Source of the DNA: an uncultured Oscillospiraceae bacterium
Lineage (GTDB): Bacteria; Bacillota; Clostridia; Oscillospirales; Acutalibacteraceae
Direction of reading: 5' to 3'
DNA: 12,167 nucleotides
Assembly: GCA_959596515.1 (NCBI GenBank)
Contig: CAUFXR010000082.1
Span: forward strand, 1-12,167
Both the position numbers and the translations under genes were made by a program. This document shows, one piece after another, positions 5,237 through 12,167 of the stretch. The stretch's first letter is position 1, and every line of letters starts with the position of its first letter. Under the pieces are notes generated by a model, which worked only from the letters and a program-made list of their open reading frames with translations, made no database searches and was not told the DNA's origin.

Positions 5237-5269
5237 AAAATCCCCGGCGGAACTTCCGCCGGGGATTTT
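5237..5269 (-). terminator. Strong bidirectional terminator after the MATE gene
   Basis: AAAATCCCCGGCGGA (5237-5251) pairs perfectly with TCCGCCGGGGATTTT (5255-5269) around a 3-nt loop. T runs follow in both directions. It stands 39 nt past the MATE stop, so it ends that transcript and isolates the protease operon. Confidence 0.92.
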
Positions 5270-5307
5270 CATGCGATAAAGTTTTTCTTTAGATCGGGAT
5301 AAATCTG

Positions 5308-6708
5308 TTACGCGATTTCGGGTCCGTATGCCTGGCCCGATTCCTGCTCCAAATTTCGTATCTGCCGCCGGTACATCCGGGAATACAGAACAATCGTAGC
5401 AAAGAACGAAAAAGTCTCAGCGATCGGGAACGCATACCATACCCATTCCACAACGCCCAACTTTGACAGCAGAAACGCGGCAGGCAACAGAATAATCAAC
5501 TGACGGAGCAGAGAAACCAGCAGACTGTTAACTCCCCTTCCCACCGCCTGGAAGAAGGTGGAACCAACAATGCCTAAAGCCGCAGGAAGAAAACAAAGGG
5601 AAATAATTCTCAGCCCAGGCACGCCGATTTTCAACATATCAGCCGAAGCGTTGAAAATAGAGAGCAGTACATCCGGCAGTAACCAGAAAATAAGCATTCC
5701 CACCGCCATTAAAACAAGGGCGATGATACAGCCGTATTTTGTCGCGGAATTCAGGCGGCGCTTCTTTCTCGCGCCAAAATTATATCCCATAATAGGCATC
5801 AAGCCCTGATTCAGTCCGAAAACGGGCATGAACACAAAGGACTGCAGCTTAAAATAAACACCGAAAAACGCTACGGCGGTCACCGCGCTTTGGGGGAAGG
5901 TAAACAGAATCGCGTTCATCCCCACCACCATTACAGAACCAATGGCCTGCATAATGATTCCCGGAAACCCAACCGCGTAAATTTCTTTGATAATACGCCA
6001 ATCAGGCTTAAAGCGACGGAAATCAATATTAACCGCGTGATCCTTGAAAATAATAACGGACAGGGAAACCAGCATGGCCAAAATCTGGCCGATTACTGTC
6101 GCGATCGCTGCTCCAGCTACACCCATAGCCGGAACAAAAGCGAAACCGAAAATAAATACCGGATCCAGAATAATGTTCGTCACAGCTCCCACCAGCTGGA
6201 AAGCCATAGGATAAATCATATTTCCTGTTGCCTGAAGAGTCTTTTCCATATTCACTTCGATCATCATGCCAAAGCTGCATATGGTAACAATAGAGGTGTA
6301 CTGGGTACCCATTGTAATAATCTCTTCAATATCCGTAAAAGCGCTGAAGAACATTTTGGTAAAGAAAATACCAAAGAGCGCAAACAAAATCCAATTAAAG
6401 ATTCCCAGCAGCAAACCGTGGCTGGCGGCGCAGTCCGCATCCGCCTGTCTCTTTTCCCCCAACCGTCTGGCCACCAGGGAATTGATTCCCACACCGGTGC
6501 CCACTCCTACGGCAATCATCAGGGTCTGGATAGGAAACGCCAACGACACCGCCGTCAGCGCGCTCTCACTGATCTGGGCCACAAAATAGCTGTCCACAAT
6601 ATTGTACAGGGCCTGAATCAGCATAGAAAACATCGCCGGAAGAGACATCGCGATAATCAGCTTTAAAACCGGCGCTGTCCCCATTTTATTCTCTTGTACC
6701 TGTTCCAT
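5308..6708 (-). CDS. MATE family multidrug efflux transporter
   Basis: The 466-aa protein is an integral membrane transporter of the MATE (multidrug and toxic compound extrusion) family, DinF/MepA/NorM-like. It exports organic cations or drugs in exchange for Na+ or H+. About twelve hydrophobic segments arranged as two similar halves are visible. Family-typical stretches are SLPAMFSMLIQALYNIVDSY near the N-terminus, GVGTGVGINSLVARRLG at the first loop, and GVAGAAIATVIGQ near the middle. In the second half QGLMPIMGYNFGA mirrors the first loop. Length is normal for the family. ATG at 6708 has GGAG 7 nt upstream. The gap of 93 nt to nfnB shows neither a clear promoter nor a clear terminator, so read-through from nfnAB is possible. 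The substrate cannot be told. Confidence 0.93.
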   Translation of the reverse strand: MEQVQENKMGTAPVLKLIIAMSLPAMFSMLIQALYNIVDSYFVAQISESALTAVSLAFPIQTLMIAVGVGTGVGINSLVARRLGEKRQADADCAASHGLLLGIFNWILFALFGIFFTKMFFSAFTDIEEIITMGTQYTSIVTICSFGMMIEVNMEKTLQATGNMIYPMAFQLVGAVTNIILDPVFIFGFAFVPAMGVAGAAIATVIGQILAMLVSLSVIIFKDHAVNIDFRRFKPDWRIIKEIYAVGFPGIIMQAIGSVMVVGMNAILFTFPQSAVTAVAFFGVYFKLQSFVFMPVFGLNQGLMPIMGYNFGARKKRRLNSATKYGCIIALVLMAVGMLIFWLLPDVLLSIFNASADMLKIGVPGLRIISLCFLPAALGIVGSTFFQAVGRGVNSLLVSLLRQLIILLPAAFLLSKLGVVEWVWYAFPIAETFSFFATIVLYSRMYRRQIRNLEQESGQAYGPEIA

Positions 6709-6801
6709 CTATTCACTCCGTTCAAACGCTTCGCAAGAATCATTAAGCTTTTCACTATTTTATCAATTTTAACCGTTGGTGGAATACTATAAAGCCTTCT
6801 T

Positions 6802-8199
6802 TTACTGGTTGGCCTTAGACTGGATATACTCGTCGATAGACTTAGCGGCGTGCTTTCCGGCGCCCATGGCCAAAATAACTGTCGCCGCGCCTGTCACCGC
6901 GTCACCGCCGGCGTATACGCCTTCTCTGGTGGTTTGCAAAGTATTGTCGTCCACGATGATACAGCCTTTCTTATTGGCTTCCAGCCCCTCAGTCGTGCTG
7001 CGGATCAACGGGTTCGGTGAGTTGCCGATGGCGATGACGACGCAGTCTACATCCAGCAGGAAGTTGCTTCCCTTTTTCTCAATAGGACGCCGTCTGCCGG
7101 AAGCGTCAGGCTCGCCCAGCTCCATCTCCACACACTCGATCTGCTTTACCTTGCCCTGCTCGTCGCCGTGAATGGCAACCGGGTTATTCAGCAGCTTGAA
7201 GATGATCTCTTCTTCCTTAGCGTGATGGATTTCCTCGTTTCTGGCGGGCATTTCTTCCTCGGAGCGGCGGTAAACAATATACACGTTTTCCGCGCCCAGC
7301 CGCTTAGCGCACCGGGCAGCGTCCATAGCCACGTTGCCGCCGCCGACGACCGCCACATTCTTCGGATGGATAATAGGAGTATCATATTCAGGCAGATAAG
7401 CCTTCATCAGGTTGATCCTGGTCAGGAACTCGTTGGCCGAGTATACGCCTACCAGGCCCTCGCCCGGCAGATTCATAAAGTTGGGCAGGCCGGCGCCAGT
7501 ACCGATATAAAGGGCCTCATAGCCCATTTCAAACAGCTCGTCCACAGAAAGGACTTTGCCCATTACCATATCGGTGTCGATTTTTACGCCCATTTTCTCT
7601 AACTGCTGGATTTCCTCCTGTACGATCTTTTTGGGCAGACGGAATTCCGGAATACCATACATCAAAACGCCGCCGGCAGCATGCAAAGCCTCAAACACGG
7701 TGACCTCATAGCCAAGCTTGGCAAGATCACCGGCGCAGGTCAGGCCGGAAGGACCGGAACCCAGCACCGCCACCTTGTGGCCGTTATGTTTCGGAGCCGT
7801 CACTACCGGCTCCCGGTTATTCATGTACCAGTCAGCCACATACCGCTCCAGGCGGCCAATGGCTACGGGCTCATTCTTGATGCCCCGGATACATTTCGAT
7901 TCGCACTGAGTTTCCTGGGGACATACCCGGCCGCATACGGCGGGCAGAGAGTTCTGGGACTTGATGACCTCATAAGCCTTATCCATGTTTCCTTCGACGA
8001 TCTCGTGAATGAAATCCTTAATCGGCACGTTTACCGGACAACCCTGCACACAGGCAGGATTTTTGCACTGCAGGCAACGCTGTGCCTCGTTGAGCGCCAT
8101 TTCATCGGTATATCCTAAAGCGACTTCTTTAAAATTTTTATTTCTCACATGGGGATCCTGCTCCGGCATGGGAGTTTTATTCGGCTGCATATTCGGCAT
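6802..8199 (-). CDS. nfnB: Nfn transhydrogenase large subunit NfnB (GltD-like; often annotated glutamate synthase)
   Basis: The 465-aa protein belongs to the GltD / homotetrameric NADPH glutamate synthase family. An N-terminal ferredoxin-like domain carries Cys42, 45, 50, 54 (CLQCKNPACVQGC) and Cys89, 93, 99, 103 for two [4Fe-4S] clusters. An FAD Rossmann motif GSGPSGLTCAGDLAKLG is at 147-163. An NADP(H) motif GGGNVAMDAARCAKRLG is at 286-302. The closing FAD motif GGDAVTGAATVILAMGAGKH is at 431-450. The start at 8199 is ATG inside TAATG, sharing one base with the nfnA stop, with GGAGG 9 nt before. No GltB amidotransferase subunit is present and the partner is an FNR-like NfnA. The best reading is therefore NADH-dependent reduced ferredoxin:NADP+ oxidoreductase, which makes 2 NADPH from NADH plus reduced ferredoxin by flavin-based electron bifurcation in the cytoplasm. 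Glutamate synthase remains the generic alternative. Confidence 0.88.
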   Translation of the reverse strand: MPNMQPNKTPMPEQDPHVRNKNFKEVALGYTDEMALNEAQRCLQCKNPACVQGCPVNVPIKDFIHEIVEGNMDKAYEVIKSQNSLPAVCGRVCPQETQCESKCIRGIKNEPVAIGRLERYVADWYMNNREPVVTAPKHNGHKVAVLGSGPSGLTCAGDLAKLGYEVTVFEALHAAGGVLMYGIPEFRLPKKIVQEEIQQLEKMGVKIDTDMVMGKVLSVDELFEMGYEALYIGTGAGLPNFMNLPGEGLVGVYSANEFLTRINLMKAYLPEYDTPIIHPKNVAVVGGGNVAMDAARCAKRLGAENVYIVYRRSEEEMPARNEEIHHAKEEEIIFKLLNNPVAIHGDEQGKVKQIECVEMELGEPDASGRRRPIEKKGSNFLLDVDCVVIAIGNSPNPLIRSTTEGLEANKKGCIIVDDNTLQTTREGVYAGGDAVTGAATVILAMGAGKHAAKSIDEYIQSKANQ

Positions 8200-9038
8200 T
8201 ATTTGATTCCTCCATACAATCTGCAATGTTCTTCCCGCTCCCGGGCTTCTTCCGGCTTATAGGTGCCAAGGCGCTTCATCGCCTCGTCGAAATCCACCAA
8301 ATGGCCGTCAAAGTCAGGACCGTCCACACAGGCGAATTTAGTTTCTCCGCCTACTGTCAGGCGGCATCCGCCGCACATACCGGTACCGTCCACCATGATG
8401 GTGTTCATGCTGATGATGGTTTTAATTCCGTAGGGCTTGGTCAAGTTGGAAACCGCCTTCATCATGGGGATCGGCCCGATGGCGATCACCAGATCGTAAT
8501 CGGCACCCTCGTCGATATTCTTCTGCAGAGCAGCGGTAACAAAGCCCTTGTTGCCATTGGATCCGTCGTCAGTCATGACGATCAGACGATCGGAGGCTTC
8601 CTGCATTTCCTTTTCCAGAATAATCAGATCCTTGTCACGGAAACCAGCGATCATATCCACCTTGGTTCCCATAGCGTGCAGAGCCTTTGCCTGAGGATAG
8701 GCGATAGCGCATCCGGCGCCACCGCCGATGACGGCAGCCTTTTTGTAGCCTTCCAGCTCAGAAGCTTTTCCCAAAGGACCGATAAAGTCCATCAGATAGC
8801 CGCCCTCTTCCTGCTGATCCAGCAAGAGAGTGCTCTTTCCCACTTTCTGATAAATGATTGTCACCGTTCCGGCCTCACGGTCGTAATCAGCGATGGTGAG
8901 GGGAATTCGTTCCCCAGTTTCGTTCACCCGGAGAATAATAAACTGTCCAGGCATTGCCTTGCGGGCAACAAAGGGAGCCTCAATGACCATTCGGGTCATG
9001 GATGGATTCAGGGGCTCTTTCTTTATGATTTTAAACAT
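8199..9038 (-). CDS. nfnA: Nfn transhydrogenase small subunit NfnA (FNR/DHODB-like, FAD and [2Fe-2S])
   Basis: The 279-aa protein is a ferredoxin-NADP+ reductase-like subunit (often called sulfide dehydrogenase or dihydroorotate dehydrogenase electron-transfer subunit). It has an FAD-binding barrel with RIPLTI (44-49), a nucleotide-binding domain with VIGGGAGCAIAYPQA (103-117), and a C-terminal [2Fe-2S] site. The cluster ligands appear as Asp217, Cys222, Cys225 and Cys237 (DGTGMCGGC, then FAC). I recall the same D-x4-C-x2-C-x11-C pattern with an Asp ligand in Thermotoga maritima NfnA. It would bind NADH and start the bifurcation with NfnB. ATG at 9038 is chosen because homology begins there and AAGGA lies 11 nt upstream; an ATG 12 nt earlier sits on top of that site. 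It is first in the operon, behind a consensus promoter. Confidence 0.9.
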   Translation of the reverse strand: MFKIIKKEPLNPSMTRMVIEAPFVARKAMPGQFIILRVNETGERIPLTIADYDREAGTVTIIYQKVGKSTLLLDQQEEGGYLMDFIGPLGKASELEGYKKAAVIGGGAGCAIAYPQAKALHAMGTKVDMIAGFRDKDLIILEKEMQEASDRLIVMTDDGSNGNKGFVTAALQKNIDEGADYDLVIAIGPIPMMKAVSNLTKPYGIKTIISMNTIMVDGTGMCGGCRLTVGGETKFACVDGPDFDGHLVDFDEAMKRLGTYKPEEAREREEHCRLYGGIK

Positions 9039-9097
9039 AATCCGACACATCCTTAATTTCTTATCAACTGTTATCAATATTCACAAACACTCTAATT

Positions 9098-9126
9098 ATT
9101 ATAGAGCATTAATTATTTTTTGACAA
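9098..9126 (-). promoter_or_regulatory. Sigma-A promoter of nfnAB
   Basis: On the minus strand a perfect -10 TATAAT (9098-9103) is 17 bp from -35 TTGTCA (9121-9126). The -10 sits within a small inverted repeat CTCTA/TAGAG (9092-9108), a possible operator. The leader to the nfnA start is about 53 nt. Confidence 0.78.
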
Positions 9127-9130
9127 GAGA

Positions 9131-9166
9131 AAACGGCCCGATTCCTACTGAAAAATCGAGCCGTTT
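9131..9166 (-). terminator. Terminator of the sipL-spoIVA transcript
   Basis: On the minus strand AAACGGCTCGATT (9166-9154) pairs with AATCGGGCCGTTT (9143-9131), with one wobble pair and a 10-nt loop, followed by a mixed TTTTCTCTT tract. It lies 19 nt past the spoIVA stop and abuts the nfnAB -35 box. Confidence 0.83.
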
Positions 9167-9185
9167 CGTTTAAAATTTTAGTAAA

Positions 9186-10664
9186 CTAGATAATGATACA
9201 GATGAGTCCGTTGCAGCCATCGTTGATAATTCTTTCAATGGTTTCCTTCAGTTTCATTCGGGCGTCTTCCGGCATACGGTACAGCTTGTTATGCAGGCCT
9301 TCGTTTACCAATTCGTTTAAGGACTTTCCGAAAATATTGCTTTCCCAAATCTTGGTGGGATCCTCCTCAAACTCATTAAGCAGATAGGAGACCAATTCCT
9401 CAGACTGCTGCTCTGATCCCACGATGGGAGTTACCTCAGTGGTGATCTGAGTCTTCATCAGGTGGATAGACGGTGCTGAGGCTTTGAGCCGAATACCATA
9501 TTTCCCGCTTTGCTTGATGATTTCCGGCTCCTGCAGAGTCAGTTCCTCCAGGGTAGGCATAACGATACCGTAGCCGGTCTGCTGAACATCCTCGTAGGCA
9601 GACGCGATCTGATCGTATTTTTTCTTGATATTGGCAAGTTTCATCATAGAATCCATCAGGCCACCCTCATCGTGGATAGCCAGACCGGTTTTCTCTCCAA
9701 GCACCTGGTAAAACAGGTTCTGCTTCAGGGCAATGGACATTCTCGCTCGGCCGCTGCCCAAATCTACCGAAAGGACTTCGGCTCTTTCGATATACTCACA
9801 CTGGGATACCGTTTCCGTAATACTCTGCACCTGACGGATCTTTTCCACCCGTTCGCTGGCCTGAGCGATAGAGCGATAAACCGCAGTTCGCAGCCAGTGG
9901 TTTTTTTCCAAATTGTTCAACCAGCGGGGCATTTCCACCCGAACTTCTTTCACCGGGAACTCGAACAGAATTCCGGCGAGAATCCGTTTGATCTCGATTT
10001 CATCCAGCTCCATACAGCTTACCGGGACTACCGTCACGCCGTATTTTTTGCTCAGGCTTGCTGCCAGCTCATGGGTTTCGCTTAAATTGGGAGCGATGCT
10101 GTTCAGCAGGACAATAAAGGGTTTGTTGATCTCCTGAAGTTCCCGGATAACCCTTTCCTCCGCCTCCTCGTATTCCTCTCTGGGGATATCGCTGATGCTA
10201 CCGTCGGTGGTCACCACCAGCCCAATGGTAGAATGATCTGTGATAACTTTCTTGGTACCGATCTCCGCCGCCATATTGAAGGGGATGGCTTCTTCAAACC
10301 AGGGGGTTTTCACCATGCGGGGCTGCTCATCCTCGATGTAGCCCAGGGCGCTGGGAACAATATAGCCTACGCAGTCGATCATCCGCACTCGGAAGCTGGC
10401 GTTGTCGCCGATATTGACTTCTACCGCCTCCTCCGGTACAAACTTCGGTTCCGTAGTCATAATAGTTCTGCCGGCGGCGGATTGGGGCATTTCATCTACC
10501 GCCCGGTCTTTCTGGTAAGTACTATCGATATTGGGGATCACCAGGGTATCCATAAACCGCTTAATAAAGGTCGATTTACCCGTCCGAACCGGACCTACGA
10601 CACCGATGTAAATATCACCGCCGGTCCTTTGCGCAATATCTTGATAAATATTTCTCTCTTCCAT
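9186..10664 (-). CDS. spoIVA: Stage IV sporulation protein A (spore coat morphogenetic ATPase)
   Basis: The 492-aa product has the same length as Bacillus subtilis SpoIVA. SpoIVA hydrolyses ATP to polymerise on the forespore surface and forms the base on which the coat is built. The Walker A box GPVRTGKS is at 24-31 with Lys30. The sensor threonines TT are at 70-71 (TIMTTEP). The Walker B-like strand VRMIDCVGY ends near Asp97. All are at the positions I recall for the Bacillus protein. The middle and C-terminal regions are full length, ending in the hydrophobic tail NGLICIII. ATG at 10664 has GGAGG 9 nt upstream; an in-frame extension upstream overlaps the preceding gene and is rejected. It follows sipL by 16 nt, so the two form an operon. 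As in other spore formers a sigma-E promoter is expected, but it would lie upstream of sipL outside the window. Confidence 0.97.
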   Translation of the reverse strand: MEERNIYQDIAQRTGGDIYIGVVGPVRTGKSTFIKRFMDTLVIPNIDSTYQKDRAVDEMPQSAAGRTIMTTEPKFVPEEAVEVNIGDNASFRVRMIDCVGYIVPSALGYIEDEQPRMVKTPWFEEAIPFNMAAEIGTKKVITDHSTIGLVVTTDGSISDIPREEYEEAEERVIRELQEINKPFIVLLNSIAPNLSETHELAASLSKKYGVTVVPVSCMELDEIEIKRILAGILFEFPVKEVRVEMPRWLNNLEKNHWLRTAVYRSIAQASERVEKIRQVQSITETVSQCEYIERAEVLSVDLGSGRARMSIALKQNLFYQVLGEKTGLAIHDEGGLMDSMMKLANIKKKYDQIASAYEDVQQTGYGIVMPTLEELTLQEPEIIKQSGKYGIRLKASAPSIHLMKTQITTEVTPIVGSEQQSEELVSYLLNEFEEDPTKIWESNIFGKSLNELVNEGLHNKLYRMPEDARMKLKETIERIINDGCNGLICIII

Positions 10665-10680
10665 ATATTTTCCCCTCCCC

Positions 10681-12167
10681 TTATGATAATGGAATGAACA
10701 GCATCCGGCGTTCCGAAAGAATTTCCTCATCCAGGTCATTTTCCGTTAAAATAGCCTGGGCGCCGGTGCAGTAGTTGCGGGCAATATCCCATACATTTTC
10801 ATTCTTTTCCGCATAGTAAAGAATTAGGGAGGCCGCTTCATCCTTTTGCCGCGGACGGGATTCATCCGCTGAAACGCCACAGATCGCCTTGCAGGCCACG
10901 CTCTGATAGATCAGGGTTCTGACCCGGACCTCTGCCCGAATCTCCAAGCCGCCGGATCCGTTGATTCGATAGGTAACCGTGGGCACAAAGCACCCGGTTT
11001 CACATCTCATATTTTCCGGCAGAGACGTCCGATCCTTGGTGAACTCAAAATCCGCCATTTTTTCCAGATATACCGGTTCGCCTTCGCTATTGACCGCCAA
11101 AACGCAGAGATTAAATTTCCCCTTCAGATTCAGCTGTCCGTTTTCCCCTTTTACCGCGGTACAGCTGGCGAAGTCGCTCCAAACATCAATGACGCCGGAA
11201 GCGCCTCCCTCTTTAATCTCTATGGTAGATTTGCAGGGAACGTTATCGGAAATCACCTCTAAGAGCTGTTCCAGGTTCGCGGTTTGATATTCCAGATTCA
11301 GTTCGTATTTGGTGGAATAAGCGTCTGTTACGACCTGCGCCTCTTCTTCCCGATAGGAAACAGCCGTGGCCATCAGCTTCATCTCACAGGACAGCAATGT
11401 GTCCGCGCCGTCGCTGTCGGTCCTGATTTGCAGAGAGCACCCCATCACTGACAGCCGGGCGTCGCACAGGCATCCTTCGTCGGTGCCGGGCGCGTCTACA
11501 ATTTGGCTGACGGGGATCGAAAATTCCATCGTTTCCAGCGCGCCGTTTTCAATGCTGCTCATATACAGCACCTTAATCAAGGCCTCACCCTTTACGATCA
11601 GCTTATCCGCCACCACCTTGACGTCCTCTACCAAGGCGCTGGCATCCGTCCTTACAATGGCTTCCGCCTCAGGTTTTCCCTGACCAAGCTCCAGCACCTC
11701 GTTGATGGTGAAGCTTTGCTGCGCCATGGAAGAGACTCTGCTCAGGGTCACGCTGTTGACCTTCTGTTGGATATCCTCCTCTTCGATGCTGCTGACAATG
11801 CTTTGAGTCACTGTTGAGACCGCCCGGGCCTGAATGGAAAACGCCCCGTGGATATCCAGCTTGCGTGGGCTTACCGCCCGGCAATTGACATAATCCACCC
11901 TTGTGTTTAGATAAGTCACAACTGAACTGGGATTTTCCGGTGCTTTTTTCAAGGCGATCGACGTGGAAAAAGGACTGGCATACTCACAGCAGCGCACCGC
12001 TTTTTTGCCAGAATCGAGATAAAGCAGTTTTACCAGCACCTCGCCTTCAACATCCAGCCGGTCAGAAATGGTTTGTTCTGTGATGGTGGGGTAAATTTGA
12101 CATTTCAAAATTTTCTGTATATCAGGGCAGTAATCCGGAAGGCTGAAATCCAGATCGATGGGCTGCT
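10681..12167 (-). CDS. sipL: SipL-like SPOCS (DUF3794) and LysM coat morphogenetic protein (partial, N-terminus beyond window)
   Basis: 494 residues are visible; the frame is open to the window edge, and the conserved LPDYCPDIQKILK at the very start shows that only a few dozen residues are missing. TTG at 12108 is internal to that motif and is not the start. Three similar SPOCS-type modules can be seen, with repeating patterns such as VEGEVLVKLLYLDSG near the N-terminus and IVKGEALIKVLYMSS in the middle, and NLKGKFNLCVLAVNSEG in the third. The last 50 residues form a LysM domain (YYAEKNENVWDIARNYCTG, then FIPLS). In Clostridioides difficile, SipL uses its LysM domain to bind SpoIVA and anchor the coat, replacing SpoVID. 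Domain order and the spoIVA gene 16 nt downstream support orthology. Other SPOCS-LysM proteins exist in Clostridia, so the symbol is likely rather than certain. Confidence 0.82.
   Translation of the reverse strand, partial: QPIDLDFSLPDYCPDIQKILKCQIYPTITEQTISDRLDVEGEVLVKLLYLDSGKKAVRCCEYASPFSTSIALKKAPENPSSVVTYLNTRVDYVNCRAVSPRKLDIHGAFSIQARAVSTVTQSIVSSIEEEDIQQKVNSVTLSRVSSMAQQSFTINEVLELGQGKPEAEAIVRTDASALVEDVKVVADKLIVKGEALIKVLYMSSIENGALETMEFSIPVSQIVDAPGTDEGCLCDARLSVMGCSLQIRTDSDGADTLLSCEMKLMATAVSYREEEAQVVTDAYSTKYELNLEYQTANLEQLLEVISDNVPCKSTIEIKEGGASGVIDVWSDFASCTAVKGENGQLNLKGKFNLCVLAVNSEGEPVYLEKMADFEFTKDRTSLPENMRCETGCFVPTVTYRINGSGGLEIRAEVRVRTLIYQSVACKAICGVSADESRPRQKDEAASLILYYAEKNENVWDIARNYCTGAQAILTENDLDEEILSERRMLFIPLS

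Noticed and set aside
6709..6801. A promoter or terminator between nfnB and the MATE gene
   Set aside because: TAAAAT- and TATAGT-like hexamers exist but have no matching -35, and no stem with a T-run is present.
9062..9090. A Rex-type (redox) operator TTGTGAA-n-ATAACA just after the nfnAB promoter
   Set aside because: The halves match only partly and the spacing is off from the usual TTGTTAA-n4-TTAACAA, so it cannot be supported by eye.
4150..9189. GTAAACTAG at 9181-9189 and its reverse complement at 4150-4158 as a possible element end repeat
   Set aside because: Nine bases over 5 kb is within chance. The 9181 copy is formed by the spoIVA stop region, and the genes between the two copies are ordinary host genes.

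Overview
The window looks like a piece of a spore-forming clostridial (Bacillota, class Clostridia) chromosome with one end of an integrative conjugative element inserted in it. Three things point there: SpoIVA, a SipL-type LysM/SPOCS coat protein and an electron-bifurcating Nfn transhydrogenase, all typical of anaerobic Clostridia. The family or genus cannot be fixed from the sequence. Every convincing gene is on the minus strand, so transcription runs from high to low coordinates.

Region 1, about 1 to 4130 (junction not fixed), is accessory DNA of the kind seen at the non-integrase end of large Clostridia elements (Tn1549-like and relatives). In transcription order it holds an AT-rich terminal zone with short repeats, two tiny overlapping ORFs (23 and 62 codons), a 201-aa protein with two winged helix-turn-helix-like modules, a 59-aa conserved-looking small protein, a strong terminator, parA and parB overlapping by 47 nt, and a lipoprotein with its own good sigma-A promoter that runs off the window. 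No relaxase, integrase or type IV secretion gene is in view, so the element type is inferred from gene content. The octamer GTTCTCTC (seven copies in the terminal zone, one more inverted before parA) and the octamer GCGGCTAT (two copies either side of parAB) look like cis-acting sites of the element.

Region 2, 4188 to 5176, is a two-gene operon: a single-pass membrane protein followed 5 nt later by a small M50 intramembrane metalloprotease with HELGH and N-x2-P-x4-D-G motifs. The arrangement resembles SpoIVFA-SpoIVFB, the pro-sigma-K processing complex, but the partner has no LytM domain and the protease no CBS domain. The mobile element sits just downstream of the protease gene and leaves it intact.

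Region 3, 5237 to 6708, is a MATE-family efflux protein followed by a strong bidirectional hairpin terminator. Region 4, 6802 to 9126, is nfnA-nfnB with a consensus sigma-A promoter; start and stop share one base. The GltD-like NfnB would usually be called glutamate synthase, but its partner and the Asp-Cys3 pattern in NfnA argue for Nfn (NADH-dependent reduced ferredoxin:NADP+ oxidoreductase). Region 5, 9131 to 12167, is the sporulation pair sipL (5' end beyond the window) and spoIVA, 16 nt apart and closed by a terminator. In Clostridioides difficile these two products bind each other to anchor the coat on the forespore, so the linkage makes functional sense.
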